From contig NZ_JABBJF010000002.1 of assembly GCF_014218705.1 (NCBI RefSeq), positions 186,001 to 250,000 on the forward strand: a DNA stretch of 64,000 nt. Reading direction: 5' to 3'. Position numbers and translations under genes: made by a program. Origin of the DNA: Kluyvera sichuanensis (lineage in GTDB: Bacteria > Pseudomonadota > Gammaproteobacteria > Enterobacterales > Enterobacteriaceae). Each line of letters begins with the position of its first letter. Position 1 is the stretch's first letter. Of the stretch, positions 8,856-17,881 are shown piece after piece. The notes beneath the pieces were generated by a model. It ran no database searches. It was not told where the DNA came from and saw only the letters and a program-made list of their open reading frames with translations.

Positions 8856-10982
8856 ATGCTAAGCCCGTTGCTTCGCCGCTATACATGGAACAGTACCTGG
8901 CTCTACAACGCCAGAATCTTTATCGCGCTCGTCGGCACGACCGCGCTACCCTGGTGGCTGGGCGATGCCAAACTCACCATCCCGCTCACCCTGGGGGTGG
9001 TTGCCGCGGCGCTGACCGACCTTGATGACAGACTCACCGGGCGACTGCGAAATCTGGTCATCACCCTTATCTGCTTCTTTATCGCTTCCGCATCGGTCGA
9101 ACTGCTGTTTCCGTGGCCGTGGATGTTTGCGCTGGGTTTAACCATTTCGACCATCGGTTTTATTCTGCTCGGCGGCCTGGGGCAGCGCTATGCGACCATC
9201 GCCTTTGGCGCGCTGCTGATTGCCATTTATACCATGCTTGGTGTGTCACTTTACGCGCATTGGTATCAACAACCGGTGCTGCTGATTGCCGGTGCCGTCT
9301 GGTATAACGTGCTGACGCTAACCGGCCACCTGATTTTTCCTATCCGTCCGTTGCAGGATAATCTCGCCCGCAGCTATGAACAGCTTTCACGCTATCTTGA
9401 GCTGAAGTCGCGCCTGTTTGACCCGGACCTGGATGATAAAGACCAGGCGCCGCTGTATGAACTGGCGCTAGCGAATGGTCAGCTAATGGCAACGCTCAAT
9501 CAAACCAAAGCGTCTTTATTAACGCGCCTGCGCGGTGACCGCGGGCAGCGCAGCACGCGTCGAACGCTGCACTACTATTTTGTTGCTCAGGATATTCATG
9601 AACGCGCCAGTTCATCGCATATCCAGTATCAGGCACTGCGCGATACCTTCCGCTACAGCGACGTGATGTTCCGCTTCCAACGGCTGCTCTCCATGCAATC
9701 GATGGCCTGTCAGGATCTGGCAAAAGCCATTTTGCTGCGTACGCCCTACCAGCACGATGCCCGGTTTGAGCGCGCATTTTCCCACCTCGATGCTGCATTA
9801 GATCGCGTTCGCGCCAGCGGCGCCGCGCCAGAACAGATGAAAGCGCTCGGTTTTTTACTCAACAACCTGCGCGCCATTGATGCGCAGTTGGCGACCATCG
9901 AGTCTGAACAACTGCAGTCGCAGGCGAAAAACGAAACGGAAACCCTGTTGGCGGACGACAGCCTGCACGGTTTTGCCGACATTCGCTCGCGCCTGAGCCG
10001 CAATATGTCGCCGGAGTCGGCGCTATTTCGTCACGCGGTGCGTATGTCGCTGGTGCTATGTGCGGGTTATGCGTTTATTCAGTTCACTGGCTTGCAGCAT
10101 GGCTACTGGATCCTGCTCACCAGCCTGTTTGTCTGCCAGCCCAACTATAACGCCACCCGTCACCGCCTGGCGCTACGTATCATCGGTACGCTGGTCGGCG
10201 TGGCGCTTGGGCTACCAATTCTATGGCTGGTGCCTTCGCTTGAGGGCCAACTGGCGCTGATTGTTGTCACCGGCGTTCTGTTTTTTGCGTTTCGCAACGT
10301 TCAGTATGCTCACGCGACGATGTTTATCACGTTATTGGTACTGCTGTGCTTTAATCTGCTCGGCGAGGGCTTCGAAGTAGCGCTGCCGCGCGTGGTGGAT
10401 ACGTTAATTGGCTGCGGTATAGCCTGGGCCGCCGTCAGCTTTATCTGGCCTGACTGGAAGTTCCGCAACCTTCCTCGCGTGCTGGAGCGCGCGGTGGATG
10501 CCAACTGCCGCTATCTGGATGCGATTCTTGAACAATACCACCAGGGGCGCGATAACCGGCTGGCCTATCGAATCGCACGACGAGATGCCCATAATCGCGA
10601 CGCAGAGTTAGCTTCCGTGGTCTCTAATATGTCGAGCGAACCGAGAGTGACCGCAGAAATGCGGGAGACGGCGTTTCGTCTGCTGTGTCTGAACCATACC
10701 CTCACCAGCTATATTTCCGCCCTGGGAGCCCATAGGGAAAAACTGGCTACGGCGGAAATACTGGCTCTTCTGGACGATGCGGTATGCTACGTCGACGATG
10801 CCCTGCACCACCAGCCTTCCGATGAAGAGCGGGTGCAGCAGGCATTAAGCGGCTTAGCCGCGCGAATCCAACATCTCGATCCTCGCCCGGACAGCAAAGA
10901 GCCATTAGTGTTGCAACAAATCGGCCTGATGATTTCGTTGTTACCTGAAATCTGCCGCCTGCAAAAGCAGGTTATGGCATAA
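8856..10982 (+). CDS. yccS: FUSC-family inner membrane protein YccS
   Basis: A 708-residue YccS/YhfK family protein. It has two blocks of about five membrane helices (residues about 15-165 and 395-530), each followed by a large soluble helical domain. The family resembles aromatic acid exporter AaeB. E. coli YccS is about 717 residues. Its last 11 bases overlap the end of sxy on the opposite strand. No substrate is known. Confidence 0.9.
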   Translation: MLSPLLRRYTWNSTWLYNARIFIALVGTTALPWWLGDAKLTIPLTLGVVAAALTDLDDRLTGRLRNLVITLICFFIASASVELLFPWPWMFALGLTISTIGFILLGGLGQRYATIAFGALLIAIYTMLGVSLYAHWYQQPVLLIAGAVWYNVLTLTGHLIFPIRPLQDNLARSYEQLSRYLELKSRLFDPDLDDKDQAPLYELALANGQLMATLNQTKASLLTRLRGDRGQRSTRRTLHYYFVAQDIHERASSSHIQYQALRDTFRYSDVMFRFQRLLSMQSMACQDLAKAILLRTPYQHDARFERAFSHLDAALDRVRASGAAPEQMKALGFLLNNLRAIDAQLATIESEQLQSQAKNETETLLADDSLHGFADIRSRLSRNMSPESALFRHAVRMSLVLCAGYAFIQFTGLQHGYWILLTSLFVCQPNYNATRHRLALRIIGTLVGVALGLPILWLVPSLEGQLALIVVTGVLFFAFRNVQYAHATMFITLLVLLCFNLLGEGFEVALPRVVDTLIGCGIAWAAVSFIWPDWKFRNLPRVLERAVDANCRYLDAILEQYHQGRDNRLAYRIARRDAHNRDAELASVVSNMSSEPRVTAEMRETAFRLLCLNHTLTSYISALGAHREKLATAEILALLDDAVCYVDDALHHQPSDEERVQQALSGLAARIQHLDPRPDSKEPLVLQQIGLMISLLPEICRLQKQVMA

Positions 10983-11589
10983 CATCAGTTGTACGGGCAT
11001 TGGCTAATGCCCATTCCAGCAACTCCTGGCGCCGCGGCGCCGGGAGCGTTGCGGCATGAATCCCAACAATCGCCCCTTCCAATGAATACAGCACATTAAT
11101 ACTGATCTGTTTGCGAATGCGACGAAGCGCGAGCCATGCCTCTTCCGCACCTATCTGCTGTAGCATTCGAACATCCTTAATGCCCGCTTCACTCAGCAAC
11201 AGCTCCATATGAAAAGAAAGATTGGGAAGATCTTTAATCCTCTGCGGCCCCTGCCGGATTTTCTCCCGCCGTGCGTCTGCCAGCGAGAACTGTCCAAGCT
11301 GTAATAACGTCGGCTGATCGGACCAAAGCATATTGTCGACATGGAAATATTTTAACTGCTGTGAACATCCTCTTTTGCGTAATGTTAATAATGGAGGCGA
11401 ATGCTTAGCCTGGTATGGCGCACTCTCCTCGCACATTCTCAGGTACAGCTCCCCTTCAGAAACCATTGCAAACACCGCATTGTTGACGGCAAGGCTGTAG
11501 CCGCCGAACAGCGCCCGTGACTTGATTTTGCCCAACAGCGAAAAGTACTTCTGGGACTGATAAATCCGTTTATACGATATTTTCTTCAT
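10972..11589 (-). CDS. sxy: TfoX/Sxy family regulator of CRP-S promoters
   Basis: A 205-residue protein with an N-terminal TfoX_N domain (SLLGKIKSRALFGGYSLAVNNAVFAMV near residue 16) and a C-terminal helical TfoX_C domain (LPNLSFHMELLLSEAGIKDVRMLQQIGAEEAW). In E. coli and Haemophilus, Sxy works with CRP to activate competence-type promoters. The convergent neighbour yccS overlaps its stop. The comEC gene at 55-57 kb is a member of the Sxy/CRP-S regulon in E. coli. Confidence 0.92.
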   Translation of the reverse strand: MKKISYKRIYQSQKYFSLLGKIKSRALFGGYSLAVNNAVFAMVSEGELYLRMCEESAPYQAKHSPPLLTLRKRGCSQQLKYFHVDNMLWSDQPTLLQLGQFSLADARREKIRQGPQRIKDLPNLSFHMELLLSEAGIKDVRMLQQIGAEEAWLALRRIRKQISINVLYSLEGAIVGIHAATLPAPRRQELLEWALANARTTDVMP

Positions 11590-11743
11590 GATTAATCCTT
11601 AATAATCATGGACATGGATGCATTAAATTAATTAATGGAAGGCATAATAAGCAACATAGGCGCGTTCTTTCGGCGCGGCAAGGTGAATTTACCATCGGGG
11701 GCATTTAGAGTGCATTTTTGCGAGTTGCTTTCAGAAAATGAGG

Positions 11744-11786
11744 TTGATCTTTAATCTTCAGGGTAGTACTGTATATTCATACAGTA
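11744..11786 (+). promoter_or_regulatory. sulA promoter with LexA box
   Basis: The 20-mer TACTGTATATTCATACAGTA (11767-11786) is a near-perfect LexA operator. A -35 TTGATC (11744-11749) lies 17 bases before a TACTGT -10, so the operator covers the -10 as in E. coli sulA. The site is 21 bases upstream of the sulA start and should make it SOS-inducible. Confidence 0.95.
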
Positions 11787-11807
11787 ACCCACAGGGCTGG
11801 ATTAACT

Positions 11808-12317
11808 ATGTATACTTCTGGTGTTGTAAATCGTTCTTCTGCTGCGGCAACCACTACCGCTTCCCATACTTTTACCTCTGTAAAAGCGCCGTCTGCTGCG
11901 TTAATCAGCGAAGTGCTTTATCGGGAAGATCAGCCAATGATGGCGCAACTATTACTCTTACCGTTGCTGCAGCAGCTCGGTCAGCAGTCCCGTTGGCAGC
12001 TTTGGCTAACGCCGCAACAAAAGTTAAGCCGCGAGTGGGTACAGTCATCCGGTCTGCCGCTAACGAAAGTCATGCAACTGCGCCAGATGTCCTCATATGA
12101 CATGCTTGATTCTATGGTTCGGGCATCCCAGACTGGAAATTATAGTGTGGTTATCGGCTGGCTGACGGATGAATTATCAGCAGAAGAACATGCCCGATTA
12201 CAACGTGCTGCGGAGGAAGGTAACGCGATGGTGCTCATTATGCGACCAGTTCAGTCCGCATCTCATTCAACAGGACAATTTAATGGGCTAAAAATTCACT
12301 CAAATTTGTATCATTGA
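11808..12317 (+). CDS. sulA: SOS cell division inhibitor SulA
   Basis: A 169-residue protein that binds FtsZ and blocks septation after DNA damage. The N-terminus (first 45 residues, Ser/Thr/Ala-rich) is variable. The conserved core includes [20 protein letters not shown] and [18 protein letters not shown]. The C-terminus [10 protein letters not shown] matches the Lon recognition tail known in E. coli. It is controlled by the LexA box just upstream and sits beside ompA, as in E. coli. Confidence 0.97.
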   Translation: MYTSGVVNRSSAAATTTASHTFTSVKAPSAALISEVLYREDQPMMAQLLLLPLLQQLGQQSRWQLWLTPQQKLSREWVQSSGLPLTKVMQLRQMSSYDMLDSMVRASQTGNYSVVIGWLTDELSAEEHARLQRAAEEGNAMVLIMRPVQSASHSTGQFNGLKIHSNLYH

Positions 12318-12504
12318 GTGAAATTAGGATTATTCCTGGGATTTTTTTTGCGGTTTTTTTATCTCCACGATTTTTCGGCTGATTTTAGACAGAATGCTTG
12401 TCTGGTGCGGTTCGCGGTATTTTATATCGATTAATTTTTCGACATATTTGTTAAATATTGCATATACAACTCTTTTTTTTTCATAAGCCTGACGGAGTTC
12501 ACAC

Positions 12505-12532
12505 TTGTAAGTTTCGAGCGACGTTGTAGACT
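12505..12532 (+). promoter_or_regulatory. ompA promoter
   Basis: TTGTAA (12505-12510), a 16-bp spacer and TAGACT (12527-12532) precede a leader of about 130 bases. The surrounding bases match my memory of the E. coli ompA promoter almost exactly. Before it, the 190 bases after sulA are AT-rich, with T runs that may end sulA transcription; I see no gene in them. Confidence 0.7.
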
Positions 12533-12539
12533 TTACATC

Positions 12540-12671
12540 GCCAGGGGTGCTCAAGCTTAACCGCAGTTATCTGCTGAGTATTTTATTAAGCCACGCCCCC
12601 GGTGGAAGGATTTAACCGTGAGTCTATTTAGAACTTCATGGCAAATTTTGGATGATAACGAGGCGCAAAAA
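12540..12671 (+). promoter_or_regulatory. ompA 5' leader (mRNA stability and MicA target)
   Basis: A leader of about 132 bases runs from GCCAGGGGTGCTC to the start codon. The end GGATGATAACGAGGCGCAAA is conserved with E. coli, where the sRNA MicA pairs with the ribosome-binding site and 5' hairpins stabilise the message. The middle of the leader differs from E. coli. An in-frame GTG upstream (12618) is not the start. Confidence 0.65.
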
Positions 12672-13727
12672 ATGAAAAAGACAGCTATCGCGATTGCAGT
12701 GGCACTGGCAGGCTTCGCTTCTGTAGCGCAGGCCGCTCCGCAAGACAACACCTGGTACGCAGGTGGTAAACTGGGTTGGTCCCAGTTCCATGACACCGGC
12801 TGGTACAACAGCTCCCTGAACAACAACGGTTCTACCCATGAAAGCCAGCTGGGCGCAGGCGCGTTCGGTGGCTACCAGGTTAACCCGTACGTTGGCTTCG
12901 AAATGGGCTACGACTGGCTGGGCCGTATGAAATATACCGGCAGCGAAAACAATGGCGCACTGAAAGCTCAGGGCGTACAGCTGACCGCTAAACTGGGCTA
13001 CCCAGTAACCGACGACCTGGACATCTACACCCGTCTGGGCGGCATGGTATGGCGTGCTGACTCCAGCAACAAAAATGGTGGTGACAACCACGACACCGGC
13101 GTTTCCCCAGTATTCGCTGGCGGCGTTGAGTGGGCTGTTACTCGTGACATCGCTACCCGTCTGGAATACCAGTGGGTTAACAACATCGGCGACGCAAACA
13201 GCGTTGGCGTACGTCCTGACAACGGCATGCTGAGCGTAGGCGTTTCCTACCGCTTCGGCCAGCAGGATGCAGCAGCTCCAGTAATCGCTCCAGCTCCGGC
13301 TCCAGCTCCAGAAGTACAGACCAAACACTTCACTCTGAAGTCTGACGTTCTGTTCAACTTCAACAAAGCTACTCTGAAACCAGAAGGTAAGCAGGCTCTG
13401 GATCAGATGTACTCCCAGCTGAGCAACCTGGATCCTAAAGAAGGTTCCGTAGTGGTTCTGGGCTTCACCGACCGTATCGGTTCTGACGCTTACAACCAGG
13501 GTCTGTCCGAAAAACGTGCACAGTCCGTTGTTGATTACCTGGTATCTAAAGGTATCCCAGCTGACAAAATCTCCGCACGTGGCATGGGCAAATCTAACCC
13601 AGTTACTGGCAACACCTGTGACAGCGTGAAAGCGAAAGCTGCGCTGATCGACTGCCTGGCACCAGATCGTCGCGTAGAGATCGAAGTTAAAGGTAGCAAA
13701 GACGTTGTAACTCAGCCTCAGGCTTAA
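12672..13727 (+). CDS. ompA: outer membrane protein A
   Basis: A 351-residue precursor with a 21-residue signal peptide ([21 protein letters not shown]). The mature protein begins APQDNTWY and forms an eight-strand barrel to about residue 195. An Ala-Pro hinge ([10 protein letters not shown]) leads to a periplasmic OmpA-like domain that binds peptidoglycan ([16 protein letters not shown]) with a C-terminal cysteine pair. Codon use is strongly biased toward favoured codons, as expected for one of the most abundant proteins. The loops differ from the Klebsiella pneumoniae form I recall, which argues against that species. Confidence 0.98.
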   Translation: MKKTAIAIAVALAGFASVAQAAPQDNTWYAGGKLGWSQFHDTGWYNSSLNNNGSTHESQLGAGAFGGYQVNPYVGFEMGYDWLGRMKYTGSENNGALKAQGVQLTAKLGYPVTDDLDIYTRLGGMVWRADSSNKNGGDNHDTGVSPVFAGGVEWAVTRDIATRLEYQWVNNIGDANSVGVRPDNGMLSVGVSYRFGQQDAAAPVIAPAPAPAPEVQTKHFTLKSDVLFNFNKATLKPEGKQALDQMYSQLSNLDPKEGSVVVLGFTDRIGSDAYNQGLSEKRAQSVVDYLVSKGIPADKISARGMGKSNPVTGNTCDSVKAKAALIDCLAPDRRVEIEVKGSKDVVTQPQA

Positions 13728-13740
13728 GTTCTCGTCTAAT

Positions 13741-13769
13741 AAAAAACCCCGCTCTGCGGGGTTTTTTTT
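13741..13769 (+). terminator. rho-independent terminator after ompA
   Basis: AAAAAACCCCGC, loop TCT, then GCGGGGTTTTTTTT lies 13 bases past the ompA stop. The A run on its left suggests it can also serve the convergent matP. Confidence 0.92.
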
Positions 13770-13811
13770 GGTCTGAATCTAAAGCAACCGACATTATAGC
13801 AGCGGTATCGC

Positions 13812-14267
13812 CTACTTCTCTTTGCCCAGCATTGCTTCCAGATCCTGCTTCAGGCTGGACATCTTCGTCGCATACTTCTCTTTATTCTCGGCATCTTCAA
13901 TCAGCTGAACAACCGTTTCAGACAAGGTTTTACCCCGGCGCTGTGCAAGCCCTGCCAGGCGCTGCCAGACGACGAACTCCAGATCGATCGACTTCTTACG
14001 GGTATGCTGATGTTCGGCGTTAAAATGACGTTTACGGCGTGCGCGAATCGTCTGCTTCATACGGTTCACCAGCTGCGGGTTCATGTGCTGGGTAATCCAG
14101 TCATTCACCAGAACCGGTTCATTTTCCAGTTTCAGCAAAACATCGACAGCCTCTTGCGCGGCGCTGGCTTCAATGTAACGGGTAATGGGCTCACCTTCCC
14201 GGTGCTTTTTCACCAGGTATTTCCATTTCCAGCCGCTTTCAAGATTTTCCAGTTGTTGATATTTCAT
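13812..14267 (-). CDS. matP: macrodomain Ter protein MatP
   Basis: A 151-residue DNA-binding protein that organises the Ter macrodomain by binding matS sites and links it to the divisome through ZapB. It has an N-terminal helical bundle, a central basic ribbon-helix-helix region ([20 protein letters not shown] followed by [16 protein letters not shown]) and a C-terminal coiled coil used for tetramers. No matS site was spotted in this window, consistent with a locus outside Ter. Confidence 0.96.
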   Translation of the reverse strand: MKYQQLENLESGWKWKYLVKKHREGEPITRYIEASAAQEAVDVLLKLENEPVLVNDWITQHMNPQLVNRMKQTIRARRKRHFNAEHQHTRKKSIDLEFVVWQRLAGLAQRRGKTLSETVVQLIEDAENKEKYATKMSSLKQDLEAMLGKEK

Positions 14268-14451
14268 TGCGATCTCAGTGTGACCGTGTAACTCTTTTCA
14301 GGATAACAGTTTTTCCTCAATGTGCTGAGAAGAAATCTGCAACTGTGATACGGATAAGGCTGACGTCCGAAGATACTTCCCTATTCTCCGTGAGCTTCCC
14401 AACGGCATCAGGTATAATCACGCACTTTACATCTGACTAAAAATAGCGACA

Positions 14452-16212
14452 TTGACTATAAATACTCTTTCCCGGCGCTTTCTCGCCCCCGCGACTGAAG
14501 CATACCAGGCGCTATTTGCCCAGCCTGATTTAGCCTCAGAAAACGACGCATTATTCAGCGAACTCCAGGCCCGTTTACACTACGCGCTGGAGCAGTTTCT
14601 GCATCCACAGGGGATCTCCCCATTCTTGCTGGTCAAAGCACCAGAAGAAAAAGAGTACCTGCAGCTGCTCTCGCAAACGGCCCTCTCTCTGCGCAATAGC
14701 GATGAATCCGCTCTGACGGGCGTCGATTATCAGGTTGTTGGTGGCAAAGTCACCGTACAGCCTGCCCGTAGCGCAGAGGACAACTTCGCAAGCCGCGGCC
14801 CCATCATTTTTGCTGACTGGGTCGAAGCGGAACAACTTTTTGGCTGTGTTCGTCAGTTTAATGGCGAAATCAGCCTGCAGCCTGGTCTGGTTCATCAGGC
14901 CAACGGCGGCATTCTGATCCTCTCTTTACGCACGCTGATGTCGCAGCCCATTCTGTGGATGCGCTTAAAAAACATCGTCACTCAACAGCGCTTCGACTGG
15001 CTGACCTTTGACGATGCGCGCCCGCTGCCGGTAAGTATCCCTTCTATGCCGTTAACGCTAAAGGTCATGCTTGTCGGTGAGCGTGAATCGCTGGCGGACT
15101 TCCAGGAGATGGAGCCTGAACTGGCCGAATCCTCGCTGTACAGCGAGTTTGAAGATAGCCTGCAGCTGACGGACGAAGAAGCCCTCAGACAATGGTGTCA
15201 GTGGGTCTCCGGGGTGGCACGTGAGAAATCGCTGCCAGGGCTTACTGCCGACGCCTGGCCACTTCTGATGCAGGAAGGTGCCCGTTACACCGGCGACCAG
15301 GAAGTGATGCCGCTCTGCCCGCTGTGGATTAACCGTCAGCTGCGTGAAGCCGCACCGTTTACCACAGACAGTACTATCAATGCCGAACAGCTGAAAACGA
15401 TGCTGGTACAGCGCCAGTGGCGTGAAGGGTTCCTGGCCGAGCGTATGCAGGACGAAATCCTGCTTGAGCAGATCCTGATTGAAACCGAAGGCGAATGCAT
15501 CGGTCAGATCAACGCCCTGTCGGTCATTGATTTTCCTGGTCACCCTCGCCCGTTCGGTGAACCCTCACGCATTAGCTGCGTAGTGCACATCGGCGACGGC
15601 GAGTTTACCGACGTCGAACGTAAAGCCGAACTCGGTGGCAATATTCACGCCAAAGGGATGATGTTAATGCAGGCCTTCTTAATGGCCGAGCTGGATCTGG
15701 AACAGCAGCTGCCGTTCTCTGCCTCCATCACCTTTGAACAATCTTACAGTGAAGTCGACGGCGACAGCGCCTCTATGGCCGAGCTTTGTGCGCTCATCAG
15801 CGCCCTGGCGAACGTGCCGATTAACCAAAGCATTGCCATGACCGGCTCTGTCGATCAGTTTGGTCGCGCCCAGCCAGTTGGCGGCCTGAATGAAAAAATC
15901 GAAGGTTTCTTTGCTATCTGCGCTCAACGCGGCCTGAGCGGCAAGCAGGGGGTGATTATTCCTTCCGCTAACGTTCGCCACCTGAGCCTCGCAACCGAGG
16001 TTCAGGAAGCGGTAGAGGCCGGAGAATTCTCCATCTGGGCTATTGATGATGTGACCGATGCACTGCCGCTTCTCATGCAATTGAACTGGGACGGTGAAGG
16101 ACAGACGCTGTTGCAAACTATTCAGGAACGCATTGCACAAGCTACGCAGCAGGAGCCTCGCTACCACTATCCGTGGCCGTTACGCTGGTTAAATCGTTCA
16201 GCTTCCAACTGA
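14452..16212 (+). CDS. ycbZ: Lon-like protease YcbZ/LonH with degenerate ATPase region
   Basis: A 586-residue protein, equal in length to E. coli YcbZ, starting at TTG (14452). The C-terminal 200 residues are a Lon proteolytic domain with catalytic Ser439 (DGDSAS) and Lys482 (GGLNEKIEG). The N-terminal part resembles the ATPase module of LonB (VHQANGGILILS near 147-158), but I see no Walker A lysine loop and no Asp-Glu Walker B. It may therefore be ATP-independent. Its stop codon lies inside the fabA operator region. Confidence 0.92.
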   Translation: MTINTLSRRFLAPATEAYQALFAQPDLASENDALFSELQARLHYALEQFLHPQGISPFLLVKAPEEKEYLQLLSQTALSLRNSDESALTGVDYQVVGGKVTVQPARSAEDNFASRGPIIFADWVEAEQLFGCVRQFNGEISLQPGLVHQANGGILILSLRTLMSQPILWMRLKNIVTQQRFDWLTFDDARPLPVSIPSMPLTLKVMLVGERESLADFQEMEPELAESSLYSEFEDSLQLTDEEALRQWCQWVSGVAREKSLPGLTADAWPLLMQEGARYTGDQEVMPLCPLWINRQLREAAPFTTDSTINAEQLKTMLVQRQWREGFLAERMQDEILLEQILIETEGECIGQINALSVIDFPGHPRPFGEPSRISCVVHIGDGEFTDVERKAELGGNIHAKGMMLMQAFLMAELDLEQQLPFSASITFEQSYSEVDGDSASMAELCALISALANVPINQSIAMTGSVDQFGRAQPVGGLNEKIEGFFAICAQRGLSGKQGVIIPSANVRHLSLATEVQEAVEAGEFSIWAIDDVTDALPLLMQLNWDGEGQTLLQTIQERIAQATQQEPRYHYPWPLRWLNRSASN

Positions 16213-16223
16213 TCGGACTTGTT
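16207..16223 (+). promoter_or_regulatory. FadR activator site of fabA
   Basis: AACTGATCGGACTTGTT closely matches the FadR consensus AACTGGTCNGACNTGTT. In E. coli FadR binds here to activate fabA when long-chain acyl-CoA is low. The site overlaps the ycbZ stop codon (16210-16212). Confidence 0.85.
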
Positions 16224-16224
16224 C

Positions 16225-16242
16225 AGCGTACACGTGTTAGCT
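16225..16242 (+). promoter_or_regulatory. FabR operator of fabA
   Basis: AGCGTACACGTGTTAGCT is a near-palindrome of the FabR type (AGCGTACAnnTGTACGCT), directly after the FadR site. FabR repression here balances unsaturated fatty acid output. It lies 40 bases before the fabA start. Confidence 0.82.
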
Positions 16243-16281
16243 ATCCTGCGTCCCGAACTCAAAATAAGGCTTACTGAAAAC

Positions 16282-16800
16282 ATGGTAGATAAACGCGAAT
16301 CCTATACAAAAGAAGACCTTCTTGCCTCTGGTCGCGGTGAACTGTTTGGCGCTAAAGGCCCGCAGTTGCCAGCTCCGAGCATGCTGATGATGGATCGTGT
16401 CATTTCAATGACCGAAACCGGCGGCAACTTTGACAAGGGTTATGTTGAAGCTGAGCTCGATATCAATCCTGACCTGTGGTTCTTTGGTTGCCACTTTATC
16501 GGTGATCCAGTCATGCCAGGCTGCCTGGGTCTGGACGCAATGTGGCAGTTAGTTGGTTTCTACCTCGGCTGGCTGGGCGGCGAAGGCAAAGGCCGTGCGC
16601 TCGGCGTGGGTGAAGTTAAATTCACCGGCCAGGTTCTGCCAACCGCGAAGAAAGTGACCTACCGTATTCACTTCAAGCGTATTGTTAACCGTCGTCTGAT
16701 CATGGGTCTGGCGGATGGTGAAGTGCTGGTTGATGGTCGTCTGATCTATACCGCTAACGATCTGAAAGTGGGCCTGTTCCAGGACACTTCTGCATTCTGA
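16282..16800 (+). CDS. fabA: 3-hydroxydecanoyl-ACP dehydratase/isomerase
   Basis: A 172-residue hot-dog-fold enzyme. It dehydrates 3-hydroxyacyl-ACP and isomerises trans-2- to cis-3-decenoyl-ACP, the committed step of anaerobic unsaturated fatty acid synthesis. Catalytic His71 ([14 protein letters not shown]) and Asp85 (GCLGLDAMW) are present, corresponding to His70 and Asp84 without the initiator Met. The start [14 protein letters not shown] matches E. coli; an upstream in-frame extension runs through the operators and is not coding. Confidence 0.97.
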   Translation: MVDKRESYTKEDLLASGRGELFGAKGPQLPAPSMLMMDRVISMTETGGNFDKGYVEAELDINPDLWFFGCHFIGDPVMPGCLGLDAMWQLVGFYLGWLGGEGKGRALGVGEVKFTGQVLPTAKKVTYRIHFKRIVNRRLIMGLADGEVLVDGRLIYTANDLKVGLFQDTSAF

Positions 16801-16855
16801 TGCTGTTTGTCGTCAGAAGGAACTGACGACAGAGTAGCGTTGTGAATCTAAAGGC

Positions 16856-16885
16856 GAAACCTCCGCACTGCGGAGGTTTCTTTTT
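16856..16885 (+). terminator. rho-independent terminator after fabA
   Basis: A perfect 11-bp stem, GAAACCTCCGC, loop ACT, GCGGAGGTTTC, followed by TTTTT. It sits between the convergent fabA and rmf and could stop both. Confidence 0.92.
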
Positions 16886-16897
16886 AAAGAGACAGTG

Positions 16898-17065
16898 TCA
16901 GGCGACTACCGCCCTGTCCTCCATGGCTTCTCGCCAGCCTCCCAGCCAGTAAGACCTCTGGTTAATGGTCTGGTATGGACACATTTCTTTTGGTCGTCCG
17001 GTGATCCCGGCCTGATACCCACGCTGATGTGCCCGCTCCAGGCGATCTCGTTTTTGTCTCTTCAT
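16898..17065 (-). CDS. rmf: ribosome modulation factor RMF
   Basis: A 55-residue basic protein read on the minus strand from ATG at 17065. It begins MKRQKRDRLERAHQRGYQ, followed by AGITGRPKEMCPYQ and WLGGWREAMED. This aligns along its whole length with E. coli RMF. RMF dimerises 70S ribosomes into inactive 100S particles in stationary phase. It lies between fabA and pqiC as in E. coli. The roughly 260 bases upstream, up to the pqi terminator, hold its promoter region; I see no other gene there. Confidence 0.96.
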   Translation of the reverse strand: MKRQKRDRLERAHQRGYQAGITGRPKEMCPYQTINQRSYWLGGWREAMEDRAVVA

Positions 17066-17263
17066 GCCTCGTTTCCCTCATATCTTGGTCTGGTGGAAAA
17101 GAAAACAGTGGTTACAAAGTGTGCAGCCACATAATACGAATACCGCTAAACCATTCCCCCGTCAATGCGCAGAATTCATACCAATGTCATATTTGTGAGC
17201 TACTCAGAAGAACATTTGTACAAAAAATGTGAAGTGGGTTAAGTAAGCAATTGAGCGTAGGGA

Positions 17264-17304
17264 TAAAAAAAACCGCCGAGGTGTTGCACCGTCGGCGGTC
17301 TTTA
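17264..17304 (-). terminator. terminator at the end of pqiABC
   Basis: ACCGCCGA and TCGGCGGT pair around GGTGTTGCACCG. An A run on the left (17264-17272) becomes the T run on the minus strand. It lies 23 bases past the pqiC stop. Confidence 0.82.
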
Positions 17305-17326
17305 GAACAATTAATTCTACTTATGG

Positions 17327-17881
17327 TTACCGATTGATGGTTTGCGCTATCGCGGTCGCTTCCTGGCTCCAGGCCTGCGCCAGCACTTTCACCATGGCGT
17401 CATAGCCGTCCTGCTGCTGCGCCAGTTCAATATGGAACGGGCGCTTCGTCAGCTGTCCCTGATGATTGAGCAGCCACTCCCCGCTCACGATAACTTTGCC
17501 ATCGTAACGACCGTGGAAGCCATTTACCGAGACGTTAAGCGTATCCTGGTCACTGCCTAGTGGCTGCGAGGAGACCACCCAGCCCGGCAGCTGGTTACTG
17601 AGATTCGCCACCAGCGTTGTCCGTAGCTGCTGGTCCAGCGGGCTCGCCCACAGGTTATTGCTGGCAATCACATACTGCACATCGCTGGTCTGGTAGACCA
17701 CGCCGCTGCCGGCGAGGAAGTCAGGGATATTGACCTGTTCCACCCACAGCAGGCGCTGATTTGCGCTAGCGCTATTCTGTACCGTACCCGTAGCCTGCGG
17801 CAGTTGGTAGTAGGTTTTATTTTCCGTGCTGCTGCAGGCTGCCAACAGGCAGGCTGCAACCAGTACTAACCACTTTTTCAT
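17327..17881 (-). CDS. pqiC: outer membrane lipoprotein PqiC
   Basis: A 184-residue lipoprotein (DUF330/ABC-type transport auxiliary family). The signal peptide MKKWLVLVAACLLAACSS carries the lipobox LAAC, so the acylated residue is Cys16. PqiC anchors the tunnel-forming PqiB to the outer membrane. It overlaps the pqiB stop by one base and belongs to the same operon. E. coli PqiC is 187 residues. Confidence 0.94.
   Translation of the reverse strand: MKKWLVLVAACLLAACSSTENKTYYQLPQATGTVQNSASANQRLLWVEQVNIPDFLAGSGVVYQTSDVQYVIASNNLWASPLDQQLRTTLVANLSNQLPGWVVSSQPLGSDQDTLNVSVNGFHGRYDGKVIVSGEWLLNHQGQLTKRPFHIELAQQQDGYDAMVKVLAQAWSQEATAIAQTINR

Noticed and set aside
12330-12554. 74-residue Lys-rich open frame on the minus strand between sulA and ompA
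   Set aside because: It covers the conserved ompA promoter on the opposite strand and the AT-rich spacer, resembles no family I know, and has no clear ribosome site.
13812-14267. matS sites for MatP within the window
   Set aside because: I looked for GTGAC-N3-GTCAC type sites and noticed none. My scan was by eye and a motif search would be needed to be sure.
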